Source of the DNA: Novosphingobium sp. | GTDB taxonomy: Bacteria > Pseudomonadota > Alphaproteobacteria > Sphingomonadales > Sphingomonadaceae | DNA length: 46,955 nucleotides | NCBI GenBank assembly: GCA_020446505.1 | Contig: JAGREN010000006.1 | Location: 20,137 to 67,091, forward strand | Direction of reading: 5' to 3' | Shown here: piece by piece, positions 34,383-42,222 of the stretch | Numbering within the stretch: the first letter of the stretch is position 1 | How the letters are laid out: each line of letters begins with the position of its first letter | The notes under the pieces: model-generated | The model's database searches: none | Told to the model about the DNA's origin: nothing | Seen by the model: the letters and a program-made list of their open reading frames with translations, nothing else | Translations under genes and position numbers: made by a program

Positions 34383-35525
34383 TCAAGCCGGACGATGCTG
34401 CCACAGCGAGCCGAAGCGGGCGAGATGGAATGACGTGTCGCCGAACAGGCGATCAATGATGTTCAGCCGGATATAGTGGTGGCCGATGTCGAGCTCTTCC
34501 GACACGCCCATGCCGCCATGAATCTGCACCGCCTGGTAGCCGACGAACTTGCCAGAGCGGCCGACTTGCGACTTGGCAGCGGAAACCATCCGCGCCCGCT
34601 CGATCGGATCGCCATCGAGCGCCATGACCGCAACCAGCGCCATCGATTTGGCGGTCTGGGTCTGGATGTACATGTCCGCCATCTTGTGCTGAAGCACCTG
34701 AAAGCGGGAGAGCGGGGCCTCGTATTGCACCCGGTTGCGCGCGTATTCAGCAGTCGCCGGGATGAGGTATTCCATCGCGCCTACGGCTTCCGCGCAAGCT
34801 GCTGCTGTTGCATGATCAAAGGCGACGTCCAGTAGCAGGCACCCCTCGTCAGGGGTGCCGAGGACGTTTTCTCGCGCGACCGGCACGTTCTCGAGTGCGA
34901 CCTCCGCGGCACCGAAGCCGTCAATCATGCGGAAGTTGCGGCGCGAGACACCGGCCGCAGCCGATTTGATCAGGAACAGGCTCACGCCTTCACGTTCACC
35001 GGCGATCCCAGCGCACCGGGCGGCAACAATGAGACGGTCCGCCCGATCCGCGTTCACCACCACCGGCATTCGACCCGACAAGCGCCAGCCTGCTCCGTCC
35101 TTCAGTGCCGTGAAGGTCGTGTCTTGCGGGCTGTGCAGGACGTGCGTCCCGCATGCCGCAAGGGCCAAGTGGCTTTCCCCGGCAATGACCGCGCCGATTT
35201 CCTCCTCTCTGAGGCCCTCGGGCAGACCTTCGATCAGCAAGCGGCCACACAGGACCGCAGTATAGAGGTAAGGCTGGGTCACCAGATGCCGCCCGAAGCG
35301 GTCCATCACGACCGCCACGTCGGCCGGCGACGAGGAAAAGCCGCCGAGTGCTTCGGGAAATGCCGCGCCGATCAGGCCCAGCTCAGCCAGTTCGCGCCAG
35401 AAAGCCGTCTCGGCAGCAGGGTCGTGGAGCAGGTTCTTGCGCTGGCGCAGATCATGCGTGTCGGTCAGGAAACGATCGAGCGTGTCCCAAAGCATCCGCT
35501 GGTCATCGGAGTAGTTGAAATCCAT
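34383..35525 (-). CDS. Acyl-CoA dehydrogenase, probable non-catalytic subunit of the third pair
   Basis: A 380-residue ACAD-fold protein beginning MDFNYSDDQR. C-terminal landmarks are YARNRVQYEAPLSRFQVLQHK and QIHGGMGVSEELDIGHH. The middle domain lacks the usual SEPxAGSD loop, and the helix that should carry Glu reads LLDVAFDHATAAACAEAVG. No YEGT-type Glu is present. It probably pairs with the ACAD encoded 10 bases upstream, which has the Glu. Start ATG at 35523-35525. Confidence 0.83.
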   Translation of the reverse strand: MDFNYSDDQRMLWDTLDRFLTDTHDLRQRKNLLHDPAAETAFWRELAELGLIGAAFPEALGGFSSSPADVAVVMDRFGRHLVTQPYLYTAVLCGRLLIEGLPEGLREEEIGAVIAGESHLALAACGTHVLHSPQDTTFTALKDGAGWRLSGRMPVVVNADRADRLIVAARCAGIAGEREGVSLFLIKSAAAGVSRRNFRMIDGFGAAEVALENVPVARENVLGTPDEGCLLLDVAFDHATAAACAEAVGAMEYLIPATAEYARNRVQYEAPLSRFQVLQHKMADMYIQTQTAKSMALVAVMALDGDPIERARMVSAAKSQVGRSGKFVGYQAVQIHGGMGVSEELDIGHHYIRLNIIDRLFGDTSFHLARFGSLWQHRPA

Positions 35526-35535
35526 TGACGCCCCG

Positions 35536-36705
35536 TCAGACCTTGAGCAGCCGGCGCGCGATGATGTTGCGCTGCACTTCCGAGCTGCCTCCATAGATGG
35601 TGAGCTTGCGCCTATCGAAGTACTGCTGCGCCATGTGCTGCAGTTCGAACGGCACTATCGGCAATTCTCCCTCTGGCAAGGTGCCGGGATGCACCAGGCT
35701 TTCGATCTCGCCCAGCTCCAACAGCAGTTCGGTCAGCGCCTGCATGATCTCGCCCCCGCGCACCTTGATGACCGATACTTCCGGACCCGGTGCTTTGCCC
35801 GATGCTTCGTCGGCCAGCACGCGATAGGTCGTGTATCGCAGCGCCAGCAGATCGGTCTCCACCTCGGCGATGCGCCGCGCCATCACCGCATCGCGCACGG
35901 GGCGGGCCTCGAAACGCTCCCGAACCTGCCGGGCGAACGCCATGTTGACGCCGATCCAAGCTCCCATCAGCCGCTCGTTGCCGAGCAGGAACCTGGTGAT
36001 GTCCCACGCCCCCCCTTCTTCGCCGACGAGATTGCCGACCGGAACGCGGACCTCTTCGATCTGGACTTCGTTGACAGTCAACATGCCGCCGAGCGTATAG
36101 ATCGGGCTTACCGTCACGCCGGGCTGTTCCATGTCGATCAGCAGGAACGAGATGCCCGCCTGCTTGGGTCCGTCAGCAGATGTACGTACGAGGCAGAAAA
36201 TCTTGTTGGCGAGATGCGCATAGCTGGTCCACAGCTTGGTGCCGGTGACGATGTAGTCGTCACCTTCGCGCACCGCCCGCATCTGGAGATTGGCGAGATC
36301 CGATCCGGCCTGCGGTTCGGAGAACCCCTGACACCACCAGTCCTCACTGGAAAGGATACGCGGCAATAACTCGCGCTTCTGCGCTTCGCTACCAAACTCG
36401 ATTATGACCGGTCCGAGCAGGTCCTGCGATACGTGATTGAGGCGCGGGGCGCCCGCGATCCCGGATTCCTCTTCCCACAGAAACCGCTCCATCGGACCCC
36501 AGCCCGGCCCGCCATACTCCTTCGGCCAAAGCGGAACGTTCCAGCCGCGCTCGCGCAGCAGCGAGTGCCAGTGATTGTGCTCCTGCTTGGTGAGCTTACC
36601 GCCGGCAAGCGTTCTTGCGGCATAGTCAACTGGCAGGCTTTCAGCGAAGAAGGCGCGAAATTCGCTTCGCAGCGCTTCAACCGTTCCTCCCAGGGACATA
36701 TCCAC
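35536..36705 (-). CDS. Acyl-CoA dehydrogenase, probable catalytic subunit of the third pair
   Basis: A 389-residue ACAD, first gene of the seven-gene operon. It has SEPQAGSDLANL, KLWTSYAHLANK and Glu244 in LLGNERLMGAW, at the isovaleryl-CoA-dehydrogenase-type position. The C-terminus is TIYGGSSEVQRNIIARR. The GTG at 36703-36705 is chosen because AGGAG lies 9 bases before it. An ATG 6 bases later (36697-36699) and a GTG at 36730-36732 are alternatives. The operator at 36821 lies upstream, shared with the divergent ligase gene. Confidence 0.87.
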   Translation of the reverse strand: MDMSLGGTVEALRSEFRAFFAESLPVDYAARTLAGGKLTKQEHNHWHSLLRERGWNVPLWPKEYGGPGWGPMERFLWEEESGIAGAPRLNHVSQDLLGPVIIEFGSEAQKRELLPRILSSEDWWCQGFSEPQAGSDLANLQMRAVREGDDYIVTGTKLWTSYAHLANKIFCLVRTSADGPKQAGISFLLIDMEQPGVTVSPIYTLGGMLTVNEVQIEEVRVPVGNLVGEEGGAWDITRFLLGNERLMGAWIGVNMAFARQVRERFEARPVRDAVMARRIAEVETDLLALRYTTYRVLADEASGKAPGPEVSVIKVRGGEIMQALTELLLELGEIESLVHPGTLPEGELPIVPFELQHMAQQYFDRRKLTIYGGSSEVQRNIIARRLLKV

Positions 36706-36820
36706 TTCGATTTGCTCCTTTTCGACCTCCACTCTTCAGTCTTGGCGACATCGAACAGCGGACTGGACTATGATCTCCTATCGGGCGATGCAGTTGCCGG
36801 ATAGGTTTCCCGCGATGCAT

Positions 36821-36832
36821 AGCATGTATGTG
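36821..36832. promoter_or_regulatory. Candidate regulon operator (seven-gene operon / second ligase)
   Basis: AGCATGTATGTG fits the consensus with G at the variable fourth core position. It lies 115 bases before the ACAD start and 85 bases before the ligase start, so it could control both divergent operons. Confidence 0.45.
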
Positions 36833-36917
36833 CTCGTTCCATCGGGCTATTAGACAGACTCTATCTCAATCGTCAGTCAGCGCGCACACAGCTCTGGCAA
36901 CTGCGGGAAACCAGAAA

Positions 36918-39053
36918 ATGAATGGCATCGCCGGTAGTCCGGAAGAAGCTGCGCACATTGGTCTTGACCGGTTGTTCGCACCACGCTCCGTCGCAATCGT
37001 GGGGGCCTCGTCCGATCGGCGCCGGTTTGGCGGCCGCCCCATCCAATATCTGATCGAATCCGGCTTCGAAGGCGACATCTACCCAGTCAACCCGAACCGC
37101 GAGGAGATTCAGGGCATCAAGGCCTGGCCCTCGATCCTCGATGTTCCAGGTCCGGTCGATTGCGCGCTCCTGGCGATCGACGCCGACGCGACCCAGCAGG
37201 CAGTCGAGGATTGCATCACGCGCGGGGTCAAGGCGGCCATCTGCTACGGCGCGGGCTTCGCGGAGACCGGGGCAGAGGGCGAGGCGCGGCAAGCACGTCT
37301 GGTCGAAACCGCGCGCGCCGGAGGCCTGCGCCTGCTCGGACCGAACTGCATGGGCGCGCTCAACGCGCCCGCGAGGTTTTACGGCACCTTTGCTTCCGCG
37401 CTGGAAGACGGCGTGCCGCTCCCCGGCCGGATCGCCATCGCCAGCCAGTCCGGCGGCTATGGCGGCTATCTGCTGCGCCACCTGTTCCTGCGCGGACTTG
37501 GCGTCGCGCAGTGGGTTACCACCGGCAATGAGGCCGATATCGACGTTGGCGAAGCGCTGCACTGGATGGCGGGGCAGGACAACAACGATGTCCTTATCGC
37601 CTACATCGAAGGCCTGCATTCGAAAGACAGACTGATCGCTGCGCTCGATCTGGCGCGGCAGCGACGCAAGCCGGTCATCGTCATGAAAGTGGGGCGCACC
37701 GAGGCGGGCGCGGTAGCGGCGGCCTCGCACACTGCCTCGCTCACCGGGCAGGACAATGTCTATGACGCCGTGTTCGAGGAATATGGCGTCTATCGGGCGC
37801 GGACGACTGACGAGCTGCTCGATGTCGCCAGTGCTCTCGCCCAGGGCCGGTTCCCGCGCGGGCCGCGCATCGGCGTCATCAGCATTTCGGGCGGTGTCGG
37901 CGTGCAAATCACCGATTTCATCAGCGATGAAGGCCTGCAATTGGGCGAAGTGCCCGAACACACGCAGTTAGCGCTGCGCGAACTGGTGCCCAATTGCAGT
38001 CCGCGCAATCCGATCGACATGACAGGTCTTGTCACGACCGATCACGGCATCATGGAAAAGACACTCGATGCCGCGTTTCAGTCGGGTGCATTCGACGCGA
38101 CGCTGATCTTCCTCGGCATAACCGGCGCTGCGCCTTCGATGGCTCGGCCGTTGCAGGATGCCATCGAGCGGGCGCACGCGCGCCATCCTGATCAACTCGT
38201 GGTGGTTTCGGTGACCTGCCCGCCTGAAATGATGCAGGAATACGCGGCCAAAGGCATGCTGCCGTTCGAGGATCCGTCGCGCGCGGTCAAGGCGATCTCG
38301 GCGCTCTACCGGTTCGGCCAGCAATTCGAGGCGGACATACCTGCGCCGATCGGGCTTGCGCCTGCCTGCCCTTTAGGCCTTCCACCGCAAGGCAAACTCA
38401 ACGAGTTTGGCGCCAAGGCGCTGCTCGCAAGCCACGGCATCCGCTCGCCCAGAGAGAAACTGGCGACGGACGCTGCGCAGGCTGCGGAGTTCGCCGCCGA
38501 GATCGGCTTTCCCGTGGCGGTCAAGGTCGTGTCCGCAGACATCCTGCACAAGACGGAAGTGGGCGGCGTCGTACTGGGCCTGTCCGATGCGGAGCAGGTC
38601 CGCGAAAGCGTGACGCGCATGGCGCAGGCAATCCCGGGGCTCGCGCCCCACGCGCACCTCGAAGGCTATCTGGTGTCCGAAATGGTCACCGGCGGCGTGG
38701 AGTGCATCCTTGGCACCAGTCTCGATGAGGCGTTCGGCCCCGTCGTCACCTTCGGCCTGGGCGGAACCTTGGTCGAATTGTTCAAGGACACGGTATGCGC
38801 CCTCGCGCCAGTAAGCGAGGAGCGCGCGACAGCCCTGATCGCCAAGCTGCGCAGTGCTCCCCTGCTTACTGGCTATCGCGGTGCTCCCCGCCATGACATC
38901 GAAGCGCTCTCCCGCGCAATCTCCAGCATCTCGATCCTGGCTGCGCAATATGCCGGCGAGATCGAGACGATCGAGATCAACCCGCTCGTTGTCCTTCCCG
39001 GCAACGGCGGCGTCATCGCGCTCGACGCGGTCATCGAAACAAACACGAACTGA
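36918..39053 (+). CDS. ADP-forming acyl-CoA ligase (second copy)
   Basis: A 711-residue fused-subunit ligase, the second of its type here. CoA-binding domain with VAIVGAS near 25-31, ligase-CoA segments AIASQSGGYGGYLLR and TTGNEADIDVGE, His271 in ASHTASLTG as the likely phospho-His, and a C-terminal ATP-grasp domain (FPVAVKVVSADILHKTEVGG). It would activate a carboxylic acid to its CoA thioester. Start ATG at 36918 begins MNGIAGSP; a longer in-frame extension would run through the operator. It heads a two-gene plus-strand operon with an ACAD and is divergent from the long minus-strand operon. Confidence 0.88.
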   Translation: MNGIAGSPEEAAHIGLDRLFAPRSVAIVGASSDRRRFGGRPIQYLIESGFEGDIYPVNPNREEIQGIKAWPSILDVPGPVDCALLAIDADATQQAVEDCITRGVKAAICYGAGFAETGAEGEARQARLVETARAGGLRLLGPNCMGALNAPARFYGTFASALEDGVPLPGRIAIASQSGGYGGYLLRHLFLRGLGVAQWVTTGNEADIDVGEALHWMAGQDNNDVLIAYIEGLHSKDRLIAALDLARQRRKPVIVMKVGRTEAGAVAAASHTASLTGQDNVYDAVFEEYGVYRARTTDELLDVASALAQGRFPRGPRIGVISISGGVGVQITDFISDEGLQLGEVPEHTQLALRELVPNCSPRNPIDMTGLVTTDHGIMEKTLDAAFQSGAFDATLIFLGITGAAPSMARPLQDAIERAHARHPDQLVVVSVTCPPEMMQEYAAKGMLPFEDPSRAVKAISALYRFGQQFEADIPAPIGLAPACPLGLPPQGKLNEFGAKALLASHGIRSPREKLATDAAQAAEFAAEIGFPVAVKVVSADILHKTEVGGVVLGLSDAEQVRESVTRMAQAIPGLAPHAHLEGYLVSEMVTGGVECILGTSLDEAFGPVVTFGLGGTLVELFKDTVCALAPVSEERATALIAKLRSAPLLTGYRGAPRHDIEALSRAISSISILAAQYAGEIETIEINPLVVLPGNGGVIALDAVIETNTN

Positions 39054-39069
39054 CAGGACGGAAACGGCA

Positions 39070-40230
39070 ATGGATTTTCAACTTTCGGACGAACAGAGGC
39101 ACCTGCAGGAAGCCGCCCGCCGGTTCGCCCGAGCCGAATTGCCCGAGCTGGCCCGCGAGATGGAAGCCAAGGACATGCCGCTGCCTAGCGAAATGCTGCG
39201 CCGCTATGCGGAAATGGGCTTCCTCGGCGTCAACTTGCCCGCTGAATACGGCGGTTTAGGCCTTGGCCATCTCGAAGCGTTGCTGGTGCTCGAACAGTTT
39301 GCGATGATCTCCCCCGCGGTCGCGTGGCCGATCTTCGAAAGCGCGACCGGCCCGGTGCGCACCGTCGAGCGCTTTGCTTCAGACGAACTCAAGGCCGCGA
39401 TCCTTCCCGAGGTAATCCAGGGGCGCAAGATTGTGGCCGTGTCGATGTCCGAACCATCGGCGGGAACGGCGCTGACCGACTTGACGACCACCGCCCGCAT
39501 CGATGGCGGGGAAATCGTGTTGAACGGCCAGAAGCGCTGGTGTTCGGGCGGCGGACACTCGGATGTCTATATCGTTTACTGCCGCTTCGACGGTGAGTCG
39601 GGCGCCAAGGGGATTGGCGCGGTGCTGGTCGAGAAGGAACGCGCAGGGGTCAGCTTCGGAAGGCCTGAAGAATTGATGGGATTTCGCGGGATTCCGTCAG
39701 CCGACATCTTCCTTGACGACGTGCGCGTGCCGATAGGCAACATGATCGTGCCCAAGGGTGGCTTCAGCCAGCTAATGACCGCCTTTAGCCTTGAGCGTTG
39801 CGGGAACGCGACGATGGGTCTGGGGATCGCCGCCGCGGCGCTAGAGGATTCCGTCGCCTACGCACAGGAGCGCCAGCAATTCGGCAAGCCGATCGTCGAA
39901 TTTCAGGCGATCCAGATTAAGCTGGCGGAAATGGCGATGAAAGTCGAAGCCGCGCGGCTGCTGATCTACCGTGCCGCCGTAAATGCCAGTCAGGGTCTGC
40001 CGTCGATCTTCGAAAGCTCTGTCGCCAAGTGCTTCTCAAACGAAATGGTCCGCAAAGTTACAGCCGACGGGATGCAGGTGATGGGCGGCTACGGCTATTC
40101 CAAGGAATATCCGATGGAACAGCGCGTGCGCGACAGCTTCGCCTGGGGCATCGCGGGCGGAACGACCGACGTTCAGAAAACCAACATCGCCGCTACGCTG
40201 GTCGGTCGCCGGTTTAACCAGCGCCGCTGA
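39070..40230 (+). CDS. Acyl-CoA dehydrogenase (single, homomeric type)
   Basis: A 386-residue ACAD starting MDFQLSDEQR. It has SMSEPSAGTALTDL, NGQKRWCSGGGHSD and Glu242 in FSLERCGNATMG, the isovaleryl-CoA-type catalytic site. The C-terminus is GIAGGTTDVQKTNIA. Unlike the three paired ACADs it has no non-catalytic neighbour, so it likely forms a homotetramer. It follows the ligase gene by 16 bases and ends by overlapping the convergent PF10118 gene by 17 bases. Confidence 0.88.
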   Translation: MDFQLSDEQRHLQEAARRFARAELPELAREMEAKDMPLPSEMLRRYAEMGFLGVNLPAEYGGLGLGHLEALLVLEQFAMISPAVAWPIFESATGPVRTVERFASDELKAAILPEVIQGRKIVAVSMSEPSAGTALTDLTTTARIDGGEIVLNGQKRWCSGGGHSDVYIVYCRFDGESGAKGIGAVLVEKERAGVSFGRPEELMGFRGIPSADIFLDDVRVPIGNMIVPKGGFSQLMTAFSLERCGNATMGLGIAAAALEDSVAYAQERQQFGKPIVEFQAIQIKLAEMAMKVEAARLLIYRAAVNASQGLPSIFESSVAKCFSNEMVRKVTADGMQVMGGYGYSKEYPMEQRVRDSFAWGIAGGTTDVQKTNIAATLVGRRFNQRR

Positions 40231-41044
40231 CGCGAGAAGGCGTCATCGCTGCCAGGTACGCCGATTGTCCCTTGGGTTCGGCGCGCTTGGCAGGATCGTA
40301 GAACGGCGAGACGATCACGCGCATCATCTTCAGCACGCCGCGCAACTGAACCTTACCCAGCGCCTTTTCCCTGGCGAGCGACGCGGCAAGCTCCTCCTCG
40401 CTCATGCCCTCACGATCCTTGGCAAGCAGGTATGCGCCCGCCTTGCGCGAGAATTTCCCAATGTGCACCAGAGCAAAGAAATACCCATAGAGCCGGTAGA
40501 GATAGCCGGTGATAGGCCCCAGCCCGCTGACCGCATGGAACACGTCATAGGCGACGGATCGGTGTTCGAACTCCTCGGCCAAGTGCCAAGTCCAGAGCCG
40601 GTCGACCTCGGGATCCGCGCCTTCGCGGAAGGGGACGTAATCCTCAAACCACGCATGGCATCCTGCCGCGCTGATCGATTCGAACCCCTCCATGTATGCA
40701 AGGTTGAAACGCAGCGATTTCGTCTTGAGATAACGCTCAAGATCAGCGGCATATTTTGCTTCGATCGGCTTCAGGCCTTCATATCCTTGATCGTGCAGTC
40801 CGCGGTTGAAGGCGATGTGCTGCTTCATGTGCTGCATTTCCTGCTTGCAGAAAATGTCGGCCTCCCGGTGCAGGCTGGTGCCCGGGACAAGCTTTTCCTG
40901 CGCCAGTTTCATGACCTTGAGCAGGTACGGCTCGACATGTGCAGGCACCAGCGAGGCCGCATTGAACTTTTGGGCGAACTCCGCGTTCGGCGACCAATGC
41001 GCACGAACCTGCGAAAAGTTGAACTTCGGGAACCTGACAATCAT
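40214..41044 (-). CDS. PF10118-type protein with a diiron-like ligand pattern (copy 2)
   Basis: A 276-residue protein of the family usually called predicted metal-dependent hydrolase (PF10118). The residues line up as Glu38, Glu69-x-x-His72, Glu119 and Glu158-x-x-His161. This E...ExxH...E...ExxH order is the ligand pattern of ferritin-like diiron proteins such as oxygenases and desaturases. An oxidative role on a fatty or cyclic acid is therefore possible; hydrolase activity is not evident from the sequence. Start ATG at 41042-41044 follows AAGGG; a TTG 18 bases upstream is less likely. It lies 38 bases after its paralogue on the same strand. Confidence 0.78.
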   Translation of the reverse strand: MIVRFPKFNFSQVRAHWSPNAEFAQKFNAASLVPAHVEPYLLKVMKLAQEKLVPGTSLHREADIFCKQEMQHMKQHIAFNRGLHDQGYEGLKPIEAKYAADLERYLKTKSLRFNLAYMEGFESISAAGCHAWFEDYVPFREGADPEVDRLWTWHLAEEFEHRSVAYDVFHAVSGLGPITGYLYRLYGYFFALVHIGKFSRKAGAYLLAKDREGMSEEELAASLAREKALGKVQLRGVLKMMRVIVSPFYDPAKRAEPKGQSAYLAAMTPSRVSGAG

Positions 41045-41082
41045 CGCTTTGCCCTTAGTCAACGCCGGCGGTTAGCGGGCGC

Positions 41083-41931
41083 TCACGCACCGGCGGGGTC
41101 CGCAGACTTGGTAATGTAGTCTCTTTCGATCAGGTCACGCGTAGCCGCCCAGCCTTCGGGTTCGGCAATCTGACGCGGCGAATATCCGGGCGACAATATC
41201 CGCGGCGCGGCCCGCACCATCGGCGAGGCGAAGCCCATCACCGAACGCTTGGCATTTTGCCTTGAGCGCTCAATTTCCAGTTTAGTCATCTGCTGGCGAT
41301 CGACTTCGAGCAGATAGCGATAGACCCAGCCAGCCATCCGCGAGAACGATGCGGCCTGGTAGAACCAGCCGTAAGTGCGCAGGATGTGACCGCCATGAAT
41401 CGCCTTGAAGGCGTCATGACAGACAGTCCGGTGCTCGAATTCTTCCATCATATGCCAGCGCCACATTGCCAGGACAGTTGGATCCGCTCCTCTCATCATG
41501 CGATCCATTGAGCCGTTGAACCAGCCTTCGCCTGTCGGCGGTGTCAGCGATTCGAAGCCTTCGCAGTAAGCGACAAGGAACGGCAGTGATTTGGTGCGGA
41601 TCAGTCTCTCATAATGCGCCGCAATCCGCGCTTCGATCTCGGGAAGGCGGTCATAGCCGTCTCTGATCAGCATCTGATTAAACGAACCGTGGACCGCATA
41701 GTGGCAGGATTCCTGCTTGATGAAGGTCCGGATGTCGCTTCTTACCCGCTTGCTCTCGGCATCTTCGCCTGTGATCTGGGATGCGGCCTTGGCCATCACC
41801 TTATTGAGAAAACGTTCAAGATGCGGGATGACGACCGAGTTGGCATTGAGCAGTTGCGCGAACTCGCCCGCCTTGGGCAACCAATGTGCACTAGACCCGG
41901 AAAAATCGAAATGGGGCACCCTGACGCGCAT
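41083..41931 (-). CDS. PF10118-type protein with a diiron-like ligand pattern (copy 1)
   Basis: A 282-residue paralogue of the next gene. Both start with a short FP/VPxFxF segment, followed by AHW and EFAQ. The candidate metal ligands are Glu39, Glu74-x-x-His77, Glu124 and Glu164-x-x-His167, again the ferritin-like diiron order. Start ATG at 41929-41931 follows AGGAGAG. First gene of the two-gene operon. No family member that I recall has a proven reaction. Divergent from the bifunctional hydratase/dehydrogenase gene; the 291 bases between hold no full copy of the operator and no convincing gene. Confidence 0.78.
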   Translation of the reverse strand: MRVRVPHFDFSGSSAHWLPKAGEFAQLLNANSVVIPHLERFLNKVMAKAASQITGEDAESKRVRSDIRTFIKQESCHYAVHGSFNQMLIRDGYDRLPEIEARIAAHYERLIRTKSLPFLVAYCEGFESLTPPTGEGWFNGSMDRMMRGADPTVLAMWRWHMMEEFEHRTVCHDAFKAIHGGHILRTYGWFYQAASFSRMAGWVYRYLLEVDRQQMTKLEIERSRQNAKRSVMGFASPMVRAAPRILSPGYSPRQIAEPEGWAATRDLIERDYITKSADPAGA

Positions 41932-42222
41932 GGAACAACTCTCCTGACTGGTTTGCTACCACAGATTTGACCGAGATGTGCTTCGCGCCCTACAATCCAT
42001 CACGGATATAATCCTACTATGCCCGGATACCATCGCCGCAACCGGCATGTCCGCCCAGATGGCCGCTAGGGCAGCCGGCATGCCACATATCAACAGCGTG
42101 ATGATGTGCCTCGCGGCCATTGATTCCCTTCGACGGGCGTGCAGGGAACCGCCTTGGGCCGCGCCGGCGCGCTGCCGGACGTATCAGCCCGATGAAGTGG
42201 CCGGTGAAGTGGGAGTTGATCG

